A stretch of DNA of 64,000 nt from Bradyrhizobium sp. WSM1417 (GCF_000515415.1 NZ_KI911783.1:5815831-5879830), one strand, 5' to 3'; shown: positions 15,685 to 25,209, numbered from the stretch's first letter. The notes: a model not told the origin generated them from the sequence alone. Made by a program: numbers and translations.

Positions 15685-16887
15685 GTGGCGCTCTCCCGAA
15701 CGATTGTCATCGCCGGTGCCGGCATCGGTGGACTGACCGCTGCGCTTGCGCTCGCGGCCCGCGGCTTCCGCATCGTCGTACTGGAAAAGGCCGAGCGGCT
15801 CGAGGAAGTCGGCGCCGGTCTGCAACTCTCTCCCAATGCCAGCCGCGTGCTGGCCGAGCTCGGCCTCACCGAGCGCCTCAAGCTGCGTACCGTGATCCCG
15901 GAGGCGGTCTCGATCATGAGCGCGCGGGCCGGCGGCGAACTCTTGCGCATGCCGCTGGGAGAAGCCGCCGCCGCCCGCGCCGGCGCTCCCTATTGGGTGG
16001 TGCACCGCGCCGACCTGCAATCCGCACTCGCCGGCGCAGTCTCCGACCATCCCGATATCGACCTGAAACTCGGCGCGACCTTCGAAGACGTCGCGCCTCA
16101 CGCCAAGGGGCTGACGGTCGTCCATCGCAGCGGCACGATCCGGCGCAGCGATCTCGCCAGTGCGCTGATCGGCGCGGACGGCATCTGGTCGACGGTGCGC
16201 CAGCATCTGTTTCCCGAGGTGCAGCCGCGCTTCTCCGGGCTGATTGCCTGGCGCGGCACGCTCGATGCCACGCAGCTGCCGAAGGACTACACCGCGCGCC
16301 GGGTCCAGCTCTGGATGGGCCCGAATGCCCATCTCGTCGCCTACCCGATCGCGGGCGGACGCCAGATCAACGTGGTCGCGGTGCTGCCGGGCACCTGGAA
16401 CAGACCTGGCTGGAGCACGCCCGGCGATCCCCGCGAGGTGATGGACGCCTTCGCCGCGCCACATTGGCCGGCAGCGGCGCGCATGATGCTCGCCACGGTC
16501 GATAGCTGGCGGAAATGGGCGCTGTTCGGCGTCCCCGACGACTGCCCCTGGAGCCAAGGCCCGGTCGCGCTGCTCGGCGACGCCGTGCATGCGATGCTGC
16601 CGTTTGCGGCGCAGGGCGCCGGCATGGCGATCGAGGATGCCGCCGTGCTCGCGCAGCATTTGAGCCCTGAGGGCGCCGAGAGCACCACGGGCATCACGGC
16701 TGCGCTCAGACAATACGGCCGTACGCGCCAGACGCGCGTGCGGCGGGTGCAGCGGACCGCGCGGCAGCAAGGCCGCATCTATCATTTCACTGGCCCGCTC
16801 GCATACGCGCGCGATCTTGCGGTCCGCGCCCTCGGCCCGGAACGCATGCTGGCACGGCAGGACTGGATTTACGGCTGGCGACCCTGA
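15685..16887 (+). CDS. FAD-dependent monooxygenase (salicylate hydroxylase-like)
   Basis: The product has 400 residues from the GTG at 15685 with CCAGGGG just upstream. Rossmann motif G-A-G-I-G-G (about 11-16), then LSPNASRVLAELGL, the DG motif SALIGADGIWSTVR (about 158-171) and the GD motif PVALLGDAVHAMLPFAAQGAG (split here as PVALLGDAVHAMLP and FAAQGAG; about 292-312) are all in place, including the Pro. This is the class A flavin hydroxylase fold close to salicylate 1-monooxygenase and UbiH-like enzymes. It follows the zf-CHCC gene by 20 bases and is convergent with a lipoprotein gene 15 bases away. Confidence 0.9.
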   Translation: MALSRTIVIAGAGIGGLTAALALAARGFRIVVLEKAERLEEVGAGLQLSPNASRVLAELGLTERLKLRTVIPEAVSIMSARAGGELLRMPLGEAAAARAGAPYWVVHRADLQSALAGAVSDHPDIDLKLGATFEDVAPHAKGLTVVHRSGTIRRSDLASALIGADGIWSTVRQHLFPEVQPRFSGLIAWRGTLDATQLPKDYTARRVQLWMGPNAHLVAYPIAGGRQINVVAVLPGTWNRPGWSTPGDPREVMDAFAAPHWPAAARMMLATVDSWRKWALFGVPDDCPWSQGPVALLGDAVHAMLPFAAQGAGMAIEDAAVLAQHLSPEGAESTTGITAALRQYGRTRQTRVRRVQRTARQQGRIYHFTGPLAYARDLAVRALGPERMLARQDWIYGWRP

Positions 16888-16902
16888 TGCGAGGCGCTGG
16901 TT

Positions 16903-17331
16903 TCAGCGCACTGCTCTTGTCGATTTCGGGGCAGGCTTGATCGGGCCAGGATCGGCCGCGGGCGCAGCGGCCGGCTTCGCTTCGGGCGGCGTTTCCCGGC
17001 ACTTGTTGCGGCGCCAAGCGTCCTCGGCCATCTGCGCCAGCCCGCGGACCGCGACGTAGTCGTTACGATAGGCAAGCTCCGACACGACGGCGCCGCCCGC
17101 ACCGGTCTGCGCCTTGTCCATCAGCCTCTGCAAATCAGCGGTGCGGGTGGCGAGCGACTTGCGCTCGCCTTCGAGCTGCTTGCAATCGTACAATTCGTAC
17201 CTGGCGGGATCGGCAAAGGCCGGAGCAACCGTCTCGCTCATGCCCGCGCAGCCGGACAGCGCGAAGCCGGCCGCGAGCAGCGTGACCGCCACGCAGCAGG
17301 TGCGCCGGGGATATTGGATCAAAGCAGGCAT
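16903..17331 (-). CDS. Small lipoprotein
   Basis: The product has 142 residues from MPALIQYPRR at 17331; the longer frame adds 63 residues without sense. A lipobox LSGC (residues 29-32, in FALSGCAG) follows a hydrophobic stretch, so the mature protein is lipid-anchored. The body has CKQLEGERKSLATRTADLQRL (helical) and two more cysteines; the C-terminus is Pro/Ala-rich. Family resemblance is to twin-lipoprotein-like proteins with a conserved Cys pair (YDCKQLE...NKC); the function is unknown. Confidence 0.78.
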   Translation of the reverse strand: MPALIQYPRRTCCVAVTLLAAGFALSGCAGMSETVAPAFADPARYELYDCKQLEGERKSLATRTADLQRLMDKAQTGAGGAVVSELAYRNDYVAVRGLAQMAEDAWRRNKCRETPPEAKPAAAPAADPGPIKPAPKSTRAVR

Positions 17332-17520
17332 TGGATGAAAGCTGACATGCCGGATGAATAGCCCCCGTGGATTGAGAATGCCTAAAGCAACAACAGATGT
17401 CCGGATTGAGGCTTTGCCTTGTGCCGCCGGCTCGCCTAAGGAAGAACCGCCCCTCCGGCCTGCAAACGCCAATTCCAGGCGGCCGGTAAGGGTCTTAAGT
17501 GACTGATCTCGTTGGATCAA

Positions 17521-17609
17521 GCGGGCATGGCGGAATTGGTAGACGCAAGGGACTTAAAATCCCTCGGTGCGCAAGCGCTGTGCCGGTTCGACCCCGGCTG
17601 CCCGCACCA
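17521..17609 (+). tRNA. tRNA-Leu (anticodon UAA)
   Basis: The acceptor stem GCGGGCA (17521-17527) pairs with TGCCCGC (17599-17605), the discriminator is A, and CCA is encoded (17607-17609). The anticodon loop CTTAAAA at 17553-17559 gives TAA at 17555-17557. A long class II variable arm (CTCGGTGCGCAAGCGCTGTGCC region) and the T loop GGTTCGACCCC are present, as expected for leucine. Confidence 0.96.
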
Positions 17610-17759
17610 CGAGAGCTGCGCGGATGATCTCGCCGCGCGCCGCGGCCCCGAGCGCTGATACCTCATCAATCCTGTCGGCTCCTGCTCCGCCTGCCAGCTA
17701 TCCCGAAACGTCGCTTGTGCAACGCAGCATTGAAGATAGATAAGGGCCTCAAATCAGAG

Positions 17760-19019
17760 GTGAGCTTCTTGTCCGACGTCAATGCCGACGATTGGGTGTC
17801 CTCGGGACACCGGCCGATGGGTTTTCCCGAATTCGTCATCGTGATCGCGTCGATCATGGCGCTGAACCCGCTTGCGATGGACATGATGCTCCCGGCGCTG
17901 CCCAATATCGGGTCGGCCTTCAACATCCCCGTCGCCAACCACCTTCAGCTGGTGCTGTCGACCTTCCTGATCGGCTTTGGCGCGGGACAGTTCGTCATGG
18001 GCCCGCTATCGGACCGCTTCGGTCGCCGCCCGGTGCTGCTCGGCGGGATGGCGGTCTATGCGGTGGCGAGCGTGCTGGCGATTGCCGCGCCGTCGTTCGA
18101 GACGCTGCTGCTGGCGCGCGCACTGCAGGGCTTCGGCACCTCGGCGACGCGCGTGATCGCGACCTCGATCGTGCGCGACTGTTACGTCGGCCGCCGCATG
18201 GCGAGCGTGATGTCGCTTGCGATGATGATCTTCATCGCCGTCCCCGTGATCGCGCCCTCGTTCGGACAGGCGGTGCTGCTGGTGACGGCGTGGCGCGGCA
18301 TCTTCGTCGTGCTGATGCTCTACGGTCTGCTCGCGCTTGCATGGTCCGTGCTGCGGCTTCCGGAGACCTTGCCTGAGAGCGAACGCAGGTCGCTTGCGCC
18401 GGCCGACGTGCTCAGGGCCTACTGGCACACCGTGACCCATCGCCAAACCCTCGGCTACGCGCTCGCAGCCGGTAGCGTCATGGGTGCGCTGTTCGCCTAC
18501 GTATTTTCGGCCCAGCAAGTATTTGTCGGCATCTATCACCTCGGCCATTATTTTCCGCTCGCCTTCGCCGCGATCGCGGCCGGCACCGCCATTGCCGGCT
18601 TCCTCAATGCGAGATTCGTCGGGACCCTCGGCATGCGCGTGATCTCGCACGGCGCGCTGACGCTCTACACCGCGGTGGCCGGTGTGATGCTGCTGACCGA
18701 AAGCCTGGGCGCCTTGCCGCTTCCCCTGTTCATGGTGCTCTCGGCGCTGATGATGTTCTCTTTCGGCATGATGGTCGCCAACTTCACCGCACTCGCCATG
18801 GAGCCGCAGGGCCACATCGCCGGCACCGCGTCCTCGCTCTACGGCTCGATCACGACGCTGATCGGCATCGCCGTCGGCATGGCGATAGGACAAAGCTTCG
18901 ACGGCACGTTGCTGCCGTTCTCGGTCGGCTTCTTCGTGTCTTCGCTCGCTGCGCTCGCGATCGTGCTGGTGGTGGAGAGGGGACGGCTGTTCAAGCCGCA
19001 TCATCGCGCCATCGGGTGA
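17760..19019 (+). CDS. MFS drug exporter, Bcr/CflA type
   Basis: The product has 419 residues from the GTG at 17760 (VSFLSDVNADDW); the longest frame starts 15 codons earlier at a TTG. There are about 12 membrane segments. The first helix has MALNPLAMDMMLPALPNI, the DHA1 signature of Bcr/CflA (multidrug/bicyclomycin-type) proton antiporters, and loop 2-3 has GPLSDRFGRRPVLL, the MFS A motif. The length is close to the family average. The substrate is unknown. The start is not certain. Confidence 0.88.
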   Translation: MSFLSDVNADDWVSSGHRPMGFPEFVIVIASIMALNPLAMDMMLPALPNIGSAFNIPVANHLQLVLSTFLIGFGAGQFVMGPLSDRFGRRPVLLGGMAVYAVASVLAIAAPSFETLLLARALQGFGTSATRVIATSIVRDCYVGRRMASVMSLAMMIFIAVPVIAPSFGQAVLLVTAWRGIFVVLMLYGLLALAWSVLRLPETLPESERRSLAPADVLRAYWHTVTHRQTLGYALAAGSVMGALFAYVFSAQQVFVGIYHLGHYFPLAFAAIAAGTAIAGFLNARFVGTLGMRVISHGALTLYTAVAGVMLLTESLGALPLPLFMVLSALMMFSFGMMVANFTALAMEPQGHIAGTASSLYGSITTLIGIAVGMAIGQSFDGTLLPFSVGFFVSSLAALAIVLVVERGRLFKPHHRAIG

Positions 19020-19290
19020 GGAACTTCGCGGCGCTCTCGATGTTGTACTGCAACATTTGAAAAGGCGCTTCAATGGAACCGAACAACCGTAAAGACCACG
19101 ACGCCGCGGAGCGGGCGAAGACGGAACGCACGCCGTCGAGCGCCGAAAAGACCGCCTTCACCGTGCCGTTCGCAAGCGAAGGGCTCGAGCGGGTCCGCGA
19201 CAGCCACTGCTGAGCAAGACGCCTATTCCGTTGCCCGCCTGCTGGCGCTGAAATCGTCCGCAACGCCCTCGGGTGCCGCGCCGCTTCCAT
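18991..19290 (-). other. Uncertain small open frame after the exporter gene
   Basis: A 99-residue minus-strand frame (ending YNIESAAKFLTRWRDDAA) overlaps both neighbours. Its C-terminal half, from about residue 42 (AVFSALDGVRSVFARSAASW), has a phasin-like amphipathic look. An opposite-strand 46-residue frame from ATG 19073 to 19213 (beginning MEPNNRKDHDAAERAKTERT) covers much of the same DNA. I cannot decide which, if either, is real. Confidence 0.25.
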
Positions 19291-20818
19291 GGGGCGGCAC
19301 CATCAGCACAACCACTTCCCGCGTGAGACCGGGCCGGCCCCATAGCTGCGCCTGGACGACAAATTCCCGCCTGATGAAGTGCCCGGCACGCCCGGCCACC
19401 CGGTCCATCCATCGGTTGCAATCATCCTGGTCGCGGAAACAGAGCGCGGCCCAGCCGAGGTCCAGCGTCGTCTTGCGCGGCAAGCCCCCGGGATATTGAT
19501 CCTCGAACGGCCGCACGTAGTGCGGATGGTCCGGGCTGTAGAAGGCGGACGCGAAGGCCAGCGAATCGTCGCCGCTGACGGCCGCGAGCGGCTCGCCCGT
19601 CAGCTCGCGCCACTCGCGTGTCAATCGGTTCGCCGCCTGCGCGTAGAAATTGCGCCCCTCCTCGTATCCGTGATCGTTGCGATAGACGGCATGGATCGGC
19701 GCGGCGACGAGGACGGCCGTGAGCGCGACGCCGGCCACGACCAAGGTGAGGTTGACGGTGTAAAAGCGCTCGATTGGATAATTTGTGCCGCAGACCACGA
19801 GAATGGCGAACAGAAACACCCCCTGCAAGGCCCAGAGCGACGGCAGATCGGTGCCGATCACGAGCGAGATCAGAACCGGCAGCGCAATCGTGCCGACGGC
19901 AACGTAAAAGAGAAGCCGCAGGCCCGGATTCATCGCTGCGAAATCGTCCGGAAACTGCTTCAGTCGCGCGCCGGCGATCAACATCCAGACGACGGCAGAC
20001 ACGCTGATGGCCGCCAACAGCCCCAGAAGGAAGTTCCAGGCCTCAAACAGCGAGCTCACCGCAGTGCCGTTGGCATGGTTCAGCGCGTAGGTGAAGGTCG
20101 GCGCCCCCGTCGTGGCGAGCCAATGGACATGCGGTGACAGCGCCGCAAGCCCGACGACGGCCGAGATCCAGGGCGAGGCGGAGCTGAAATAGGCGCCTCG
20201 TGCCGGATGCGCCAGCGCGGCAAACGTGAAGCTCGCGACAAGGAAGATCGAATAATATTTGCCGGCCATGGCCAGCGCCGTCGTGAATCCCACGGCGATC
20301 GCCCACGACACCGCTCGGGTCTCGAATGCGCGCAGGAAGCACCACGTCGCCAGTGGCCAGACGGCCAGCAGCACCGCGTTGGCGTTGAAGCGCTGGGCAT
20401 GGAATTGATAGGCCGGCGTCAGCATCAGGAGCAACAGCACCAGGACGCGCTTGTGCCCCGTCACGAATTGCCGCGCGATCCGGTCGACGAAGACCAGCGC
20501 AAGCCCGGCATTGGCCATCGCCATCAATTGCAGCGACCAGTCGGTGAGCGGAAAAATGGCGCTCCAGCTCGCGGCAACCCAGCCGGTCAATGGCGGATGC
20601 TTGGGATAGCCCCACGCGAAATGCCGCCCCAGCGTCCAGGCCTCCAGCGTATCGGGGTGCAGACCGCCGCCGGCATAGGCGACCGCCAGATAAAGTGTCC
20701 AGATCGCGACGAAGCAGGCGATGAGAAGCGGCACGGCCCAGCCCGTCTCGACGCCATCGAGCCAACGCAGGAATGGCAGGCGCCATCGCGCCGGCGTGCG
20801 ATCGGACCGTTCGGCCAT
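19223..20818 (-). CDS. ArnT/PMT-like glycosyltransferase (GT39-type membrane protein)
   Basis: The product has 531 residues from MAERSDRTPARW at 20818; the longer frame adds 24 residues. There are about 11 membrane segments. The first large periplasmic loop has GGGLHPDTLEAWTLGRHFAW followed by GYPKHPPLTGW, matching the Asp/Glu-bearing motif of GT-C enzymes that use polyprenyl-phosphate sugars. The C-terminal 120 residues form a soluble periplasmic domain with a Cys pair (LCFRDQDDCNRW). The acceptor (lipid A, protein or polysaccharide) is unknown. It is a different protein from the 9500 membrane protein. Confidence 0.82.
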   Translation of the reverse strand: MAERSDRTPARWRLPFLRWLDGVETGWAVPLLIACFVAIWTLYLAVAYAGGGLHPDTLEAWTLGRHFAWGYPKHPPLTGWVAASWSAIFPLTDWSLQLMAMANAGLALVFVDRIARQFVTGHKRVLVLLLLMLTPAYQFHAQRFNANAVLLAVWPLATWCFLRAFETRAVSWAIAVGFTTALAMAGKYYSIFLVASFTFAALAHPARGAYFSSASPWISAVVGLAALSPHVHWLATTGAPTFTYALNHANGTAVSSLFEAWNFLLGLLAAISVSAVVWMLIAGARLKQFPDDFAAMNPGLRLLFYVAVGTIALPVLISLVIGTDLPSLWALQGVFLFAILVVCGTNYPIERFYTVNLTLVVAGVALTAVLVAAPIHAVYRNDHGYEEGRNFYAQAANRLTREWRELTGEPLAAVSGDDSLAFASAFYSPDHPHYVRPFEDQYPGGLPRKTTLDLGWAALCFRDQDDCNRWMDRVAGRAGHFIRREFVVQAQLWGRPGLTREVVVLMVPPHGSGAAPEGVADDFSASRRATE

Positions 20819-20994
20819 CGCCTGGAATGCAAAATCGATCGGCACTGGAATCAAATGGAGGAAGGAAGATGATGCGCAAGGACGGCACATCTAGTTCAGT
20901 ACGGAAACAAATAGCAATGATTGGAAACTGGAAAAGTTTGAATTCACCGCCTTCTCAGCCGGCGCAAGGTCGACAAACGACCAAGATCGACAAA

Positions 20995-21026
20995 CGACAA
21001 CGGCGCCGCTGATGACAGCGGCGCCG
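20995..21026 (-). terminator. Rho-independent terminator for the dipeptide-binding-protein gene
   Basis: A perfect 11-bp stem CGGCGCCGCTG (21001-21011) and CAGCGGCGCCG (21016-21026) encloses loop ATGA. On the minus strand it is followed by TTGTCGTTTG, moderately T-rich. It lies 35 bases past the stop of the gene ending at 21062. Confidence 0.7.
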
Positions 21027-21061
21027 CATGATGATCCGGACGAAAGGGAAGAGCCTTCGCC

Positions 21062-22669
21062 CTACTCCGACTTGTCGACGTTCCAGAACAGCGGGGTCGC
21101 GGGACCGTCGAGCACGCCGGTCAGCGATTTGCGCCAGCCGCTCGGCAGGAGATACTGCCCCAGCGGGATGTAAATCACCTGCTCATAGGCTTCCTTCTGG
21201 ATGTCAGCAGCGATCTTCTTCTGATCGTCGAGCGAGGCGGCGCGAACGAAGTCGTCCTTGAGCTTTTCGATCTTGGCGTTCTCGGCCCAGCCGAACCAGC
21301 CCTTCTTGCCCTGGCCGCCGATCGAGAGATTGGCGATCGGGTTGGAGACGTCGGCCGCGACCCAGTTGGTGAAGAACATGTTCCAGCCGCCCTCCTTCGG
21401 AGGCTTCTGGCTGGCGCGGCGGCTCACCACCGTCTGCCAATCGGTCGCTTGCAGGTCGACTTTGAAGCCGGCCTCGCGCAGCAACTGAGCTGCAACGATC
21501 GGCTGCGCCTTCAGCGTCGTGACATCGCCGGGGGCCATGATCACGATCGGGGTGCCGTCATAGCCGGATTCGGCGAGCGCCTTCTTGGCTTCGGCCATGC
21601 CGTTGCCCTTCACCAGGGTCTCGGCACCGGCCTCGGTCGCGAACGGCGTATCGCACACGAAGAAGGCGCCACAGACCTTCTGATATTTGGCGTTGCCGAC
21701 GAGCGCGTCGAGAACGTCCTTCTGGTTTATCGCCAGAAAGGCAGCACGGCGCACTTTGACATTATCGAACGGCGGATAAAGGAAGTTCATCCGGCCGAGC
21801 GTCTGGAAACCGAACTTGTTCGAGACCTCGATCGTGATCTCCTTGTTCGCTTCCAGCAACGGGAGCATGTCGTAAGGCAGGTTTTCCACGAAGTCGATGT
21901 CGCCCGACTGCAAGGCGTTCACCGCGGTCTGCGAGTCCGGCATGGTGATCCACTCGACGCGGTCGACCTTCACCACCTTGCCGCCGGAGGTCCAGCTCGA
22001 CGGCTCCTTGCGCGGCACGTAGTCGGTGTTCTTGACGTAGACCGCCTTCACGCCCGGCTGGAATTCCGACTGCACGAACTTGAAAGGACCCGAGCCGATC
22101 TGCTCGGGGATCTGCTTGTCCGGCGGCGTCTCGGCGAGGCGCTTCGGCATCATGAAAGCAACGCGGGAGGACGGCTTGCCGATCGAGTCGAGCACGAGGC
22201 CGTAGGGCTCCTTCAGCTTCAGCGTGATGGTCTTGGCATCAGTCGCCTCGATGCTGGCGGTGAAGTCGAGCAGCTTCTGGCCCATGCCGTCGACTGCGGC
22301 CCAGCGCTTGAGCGAGGCAACGCAGTCCTCCGCCGTCACCGGCGCACCGTCATGCCACTTCAGGCCGTCGCGCAGCGTGAACGTGTAGGTGAGCTTGTCG
22401 TCCGAGATCTTCCAGTCCGCCATCTGCGGCTGGATCTTGAAGGTCGAATCGGGCGCCACGAGCGTGTCGTAGATCATGTAGCCATGGTCACGCGTGATGT
22501 AGGCCGTGGTGAAGATCGGATCGATAATGCGCAGATCCGAATGCATCACCGCCGTGATGGTCTTGCCGGCCGCAAGCACCGGCGAGGCCAGTGCAGTCGA
22601 AAGCGCGACGACCGACAGCGCAAGTTTGGAGGCGAACGCGCGAGGCCCCCGGCGCATCAACTTAAACAT
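21062..22669 (-). CDS. Peptide-type ABC substrate-binding protein (SBP_bac_5)
   Basis: The product has 535 residues from MFKLMRRGPR at 22669, with AGGAG about 8 bases upstream. The signal peptide covers about residues 1-34 (KLALSVVALSTALASPVLA). The mature part matches the DppA/OppA class: LRIIDPIFTTAY, LRDGLKWHDGAPVTAEDC, GSGPFKFVQ and VRRAAFLAINQKDVL. It would bind peptides or related amides in the periplasm and deliver them to the DppB/DppC channel encoded divergently at 24248-26097. The binding pocket cannot be read for specificity. Confidence 0.9.
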   Translation of the reverse strand: MFKLMRRGPRAFASKLALSVVALSTALASPVLAAGKTITAVMHSDLRIIDPIFTTAYITRDHGYMIYDTLVAPDSTFKIQPQMADWKISDDKLTYTFTLRDGLKWHDGAPVTAEDCVASLKRWAAVDGMGQKLLDFTASIEATDAKTITLKLKEPYGLVLDSIGKPSSRVAFMMPKRLAETPPDKQIPEQIGSGPFKFVQSEFQPGVKAVYVKNTDYVPRKEPSSWTSGGKVVKVDRVEWITMPDSQTAVNALQSGDIDFVENLPYDMLPLLEANKEITIEVSNKFGFQTLGRMNFLYPPFDNVKVRRAAFLAINQKDVLDALVGNAKYQKVCGAFFVCDTPFATEAGAETLVKGNGMAEAKKALAESGYDGTPIVIMAPGDVTTLKAQPIVAAQLLREAGFKVDLQATDWQTVVSRRASQKPPKEGGWNMFFTNWVAADVSNPIANLSIGGQGKKGWFGWAENAKIEKLKDDFVRAASLDDQKKIAADIQKEAYEQVIYIPLGQYLLPSGWRKSLTGVLDGPATPLFWNVDKSE

Positions 22670-22948
22670 CAAAAGTTCTCCTGACGTGAAACTGTTCAAA
22701 GGCAGGTTATTGATTGAGCATCCGGTTCGTTCTTTAGGCGAACTAACCTCATGCAATGCCTTTATCTTTTCGAGACTTGCAGACAGTGCCGAGCGCGTCA
22801 ATCCGGTTTCGCTGCAAGCCCAAGCGGCGCGCGCACGGGCTCCACAAGGATCGGTTTGGCTCTACAACGCTCTCCGCCTGTCCTGCCCCGCGCCGATGCA
22901 ATGCGCGTTCCATGTTCCAAGCCCAAGAGACATTGGAGAGACATTGAG
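22670..22948. promoter_or_regulatory. Divergent promoter region of the peptide-uptake cluster
   Basis: These 279 bases separate the start of the binding-protein gene and the start of the M20 hydrolase gene, so both promoters must lie here. I see no confident -35/-10 pair or operator by eye. An open frame crosses the region only because stops are rare at this GC. Confidence 0.4.
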
Positions 22949-24079
22949 ATGAATCCAGCCAATCTTCCCTTCGATTCCGAAGCGATGCTCCAGGGCCTGC
23001 GCGGCTGGGTGGAATGCGAAAGCCCGACCTGGGACGCGAGCGCCGTGAACCGCATGCTCGATATCGCAGCGCGGGAGATGGCGATCATGGGTGCGACGAT
23101 CGAGCGCATCGCCGGTCGCCAGGGCTTTGGCGGCGTGATCCGCGCACGCTTTCCGCATCCGAAGCAAGGCGAGCCGGGCATCCTGATCGCCGGACACATG
23201 GATACCGTCCACCCCACGGGCACCATCGAGAAGCTGAAATGGCGCCGCGACGGCAGCAAGTGCTACGGACCCGGCATCTACGACATGAAGGGCGGCAATT
23301 ATCTTTCGCTGGAAGCGATCCGCCAACTGGCCCGCGCCTCGTTCACGACGCCGCTGCCGATCACCGTGCTGTTCACGCCCGACGAGGAAGTCGGCACACC
23401 CTCCACGCGCGATATCATCGAGGCGGAAGCCGCGCGCAACAAATACGTGCTGGTGCCCGAGCCCGGCCGCGCCGACAACGGCGTCACCACCGGACGTTAC
23501 GCCATCGCGCGGTTCAATCTCGAGGCGACCGGCCGACCCAGCCACGCCGGCGCGACCTTGTCGGCGGGCCGCTCGGCGATTCGCGAGATGGCGCGGCAAA
23601 TCCTCGCCATCGACGCCATGACCAGCGACGACTGCACCTTCTCGGTCGGCGTCGTGCATGGCGGCCAATGGGTCAATTGCGTTGCCACGACCGCAACCGG
23701 CGAGGCGCTCTCCATGGCCAAGCGCCAGGCCGACCTCGATCGCGGCGTCGAGAGGATGCTGGCGCTCTCCGGTACAACCAATGATGTCGCCTTCAAGGTG
23801 ACGCGCGGCGTGACACGTCCGGTCTGGGAGCCCGATGCCGGCACCATGGCGCTGTATGAAAAGGCGCGCGGGATCGCCAAGTCGCTCGGCGCAGAACTGC
23901 CGCATGCGAGCGCCGGCGGCGGCTCCGATGGCAATTTCACCGGCGCAATGGGCATCCCGACTCTCGACGGCCTGGGCGTGCGGGGCGGCAACGGCCACAC
24001 GCTCGAAGAGTATATCGAGGTCGAAAGTCTGGTCGAACGCGGCCGGCTGATGGCGGGGCTGCTCGCAACTCTGGAGTAA
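22949..24079 (+). CDS. M20 family metallohydrolase (CPG2/ArgE-like)
   Basis: The product has 376 residues from ATG 22949, preceded by GGAGAG. Metal ligands and catalysis are visible: GHMDTVH (His, Asp), GIYDMKGG (Asp bridging the two zincs), TPDEEVGTPS (general-base Glu pair) and a His near the end (GNGHTLEEY). The dimerisation domain lies at about 180-290 with GRPSHAGA. This is closest in layout to glutamate carboxypeptidase and N-acyl-amino-acid hydrolases. Head-to-head with the peptide-binding protein and upstream of DppB it most likely trims imported peptides or acyl-amino acids. Confidence 0.9.
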   Translation: MNPANLPFDSEAMLQGLRGWVECESPTWDASAVNRMLDIAAREMAIMGATIERIAGRQGFGGVIRARFPHPKQGEPGILIAGHMDTVHPTGTIEKLKWRRDGSKCYGPGIYDMKGGNYLSLEAIRQLARASFTTPLPITVLFTPDEEVGTPSTRDIIEAEAARNKYVLVPEPGRADNGVTTGRYAIARFNLEATGRPSHAGATLSAGRSAIREMARQILAIDAMTSDDCTFSVGVVHGGQWVNCVATTATGEALSMAKRQADLDRGVERMLALSGTTNDVAFKVTRGVTRPVWEPDAGTMALYEKARGIAKSLGAELPHASAGGGSDGNFTGAMGIPTLDGLGVRGGNGHTLEEYIEVESLVERGRLMAGLLATLE

Positions 24080-24092
24080 CGGCGCGAGCCAC

Positions 24093-24131
24093 GTCACCAA
24101 AACCGGGCCAGGTCACCAAAACAAGGTGACC
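24093..24131. repeat. Direct repeats upstream of the permease operon
   Basis: GTCACCAAAAC occurs at 24093-24103 and again at 24112-24122, a 19-base period, followed by the inverted GGTGACC at 24125-24131. It lies 115 bases before the DppB start and just after the M20 stop. It may be an operator or a chance repeat. Confidence 0.4.
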
Positions 24132-24247
24132 GCACTGCAAAAACCGTGGCCCGGATGGCATGGGAATTGCTGAAATGTTAGGCTGGTGGCAGAACGCAGC
24201 CCTTCAGCCGCTGTCTCTGATTTGACTCTAATCTGACGGGATCCAAC

Positions 24248-25189
24248 TTGCTCGGATATCTCCTTCGCCGAATTCTCGCCGCCGTGCCCGTGATGGGCGT
24301 GGTGGCGCTGTTCGTCTTCCTCCTGCTCCGCCTCACCCCGGGCGATCCCGCCGCGATTCTTGCCGGCGACAACGCTACGCCGGAGCGGCTCGAGCGCATC
24401 CGGACCTCGCTCGGCCTCAACGAGCCGCTGATCGTGCAGTTCATCACCTGGCTGAACAAGCTGCTGCATGGCGATCTTGGAACGTCACTCATCTCCAACC
24501 TTCCGGTGATGAAGATGATCGGCCAGCGGGTCGAGCCGTCGATCTCGATCGCACTGTCGACCATCATCCTCGCCGTCATCGTCGCTGTTCCCCTGGGCGT
24601 GATCGCGGCCTGGAAGCACGGCACCTGGATCGACCGCTTCGTGATGGGCCTGTCCGTGCTCGGCTTCTCGGTGCCGGTGTTCGTGGTCGGCTACATCCTG
24701 ATCGAGGTCTTCGCGATCGACCTGCGCTGGGTGCCGGTACAGGGCTTCCGCAGCATCTCGAACGGTTTTGGGCCGTTCTTCGAGCGCATCATCCTGCCCA
24801 CCTGCGCGCTGTCCTTTATCTACATCGCGTTGATCGCGCGCATGACGCGCGCGGCGATGCTCGACGTGCTCGGCGAGGACTACGTCCGCACCGCGCGCGC
24901 AAAAGGCATCAACGAAGTCGCCGTGATGATGCGCCATGCGCTACGCAACGCCGCCGTGCCCGTGATCACAGTGATCGGGACCGGCTTTGCACTTTTGATC
25001 TCCGGGGTCGTCGTCACCGAGAGCGTGTTCAACATCCCCGGCATCGGCCGCCTCACGGTGGATGCGGTGCTGGCGCGGGACTATCCGGTGATCCAGGCGA
25101 TGATCTTGCTGACGTCGTTGATCTATGTCGTCGTCAATCTCCTGATCGACGTCGCCTACACGCTGCTCGATCCCCGGATCCGGTACTAG
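24248..25189 (+). CDS. Peptide ABC transporter permease, DppB type
   Basis: The product has 313 residues from TTG 24248, the expected length for DppB/OppB. The N-terminus LGYLLRRILAAVPVMGVVAL is a first helix typical of the family, followed by a periplasmic segment LRLTPGDPAAILAGDNATPE. The EAA loop is at about 225-240 (DYVRTARAKGINEV), and the C-terminus ends VNLLIDVAYTLLDPRIRY, the DppB signature. Five to six membrane segments. It is followed 20 bases later by DppC. Confidence 0.92.
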   Translation: MLGYLLRRILAAVPVMGVVALFVFLLLRLTPGDPAAILAGDNATPERLERIRTSLGLNEPLIVQFITWLNKLLHGDLGTSLISNLPVMKMIGQRVEPSISIALSTIILAVIVAVPLGVIAAWKHGTWIDRFVMGLSVLGFSVPVFVVGYILIEVFAIDLRWVPVQGFRSISNGFGPFFERIILPTCALSFIYIALIARMTRAAMLDVLGEDYVRTARAKGINEVAVMMRHALRNAAVPVITVIGTGFALLISGVVVTESVFNIPGIGRLTVDAVLARDYPVIQAMILLTSLIYVVVNLLIDVAYTLLDPRIRY

Positions 25190-25209
25190 GGCTAAGGATA
25201 ACAACAAGA

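Noticed and set aside
17521..17760. tRNA-Leu as an integration site of a genomic island
   Set aside because: No integrase gene, and no second copy of the tRNA 3' end was found in the window.
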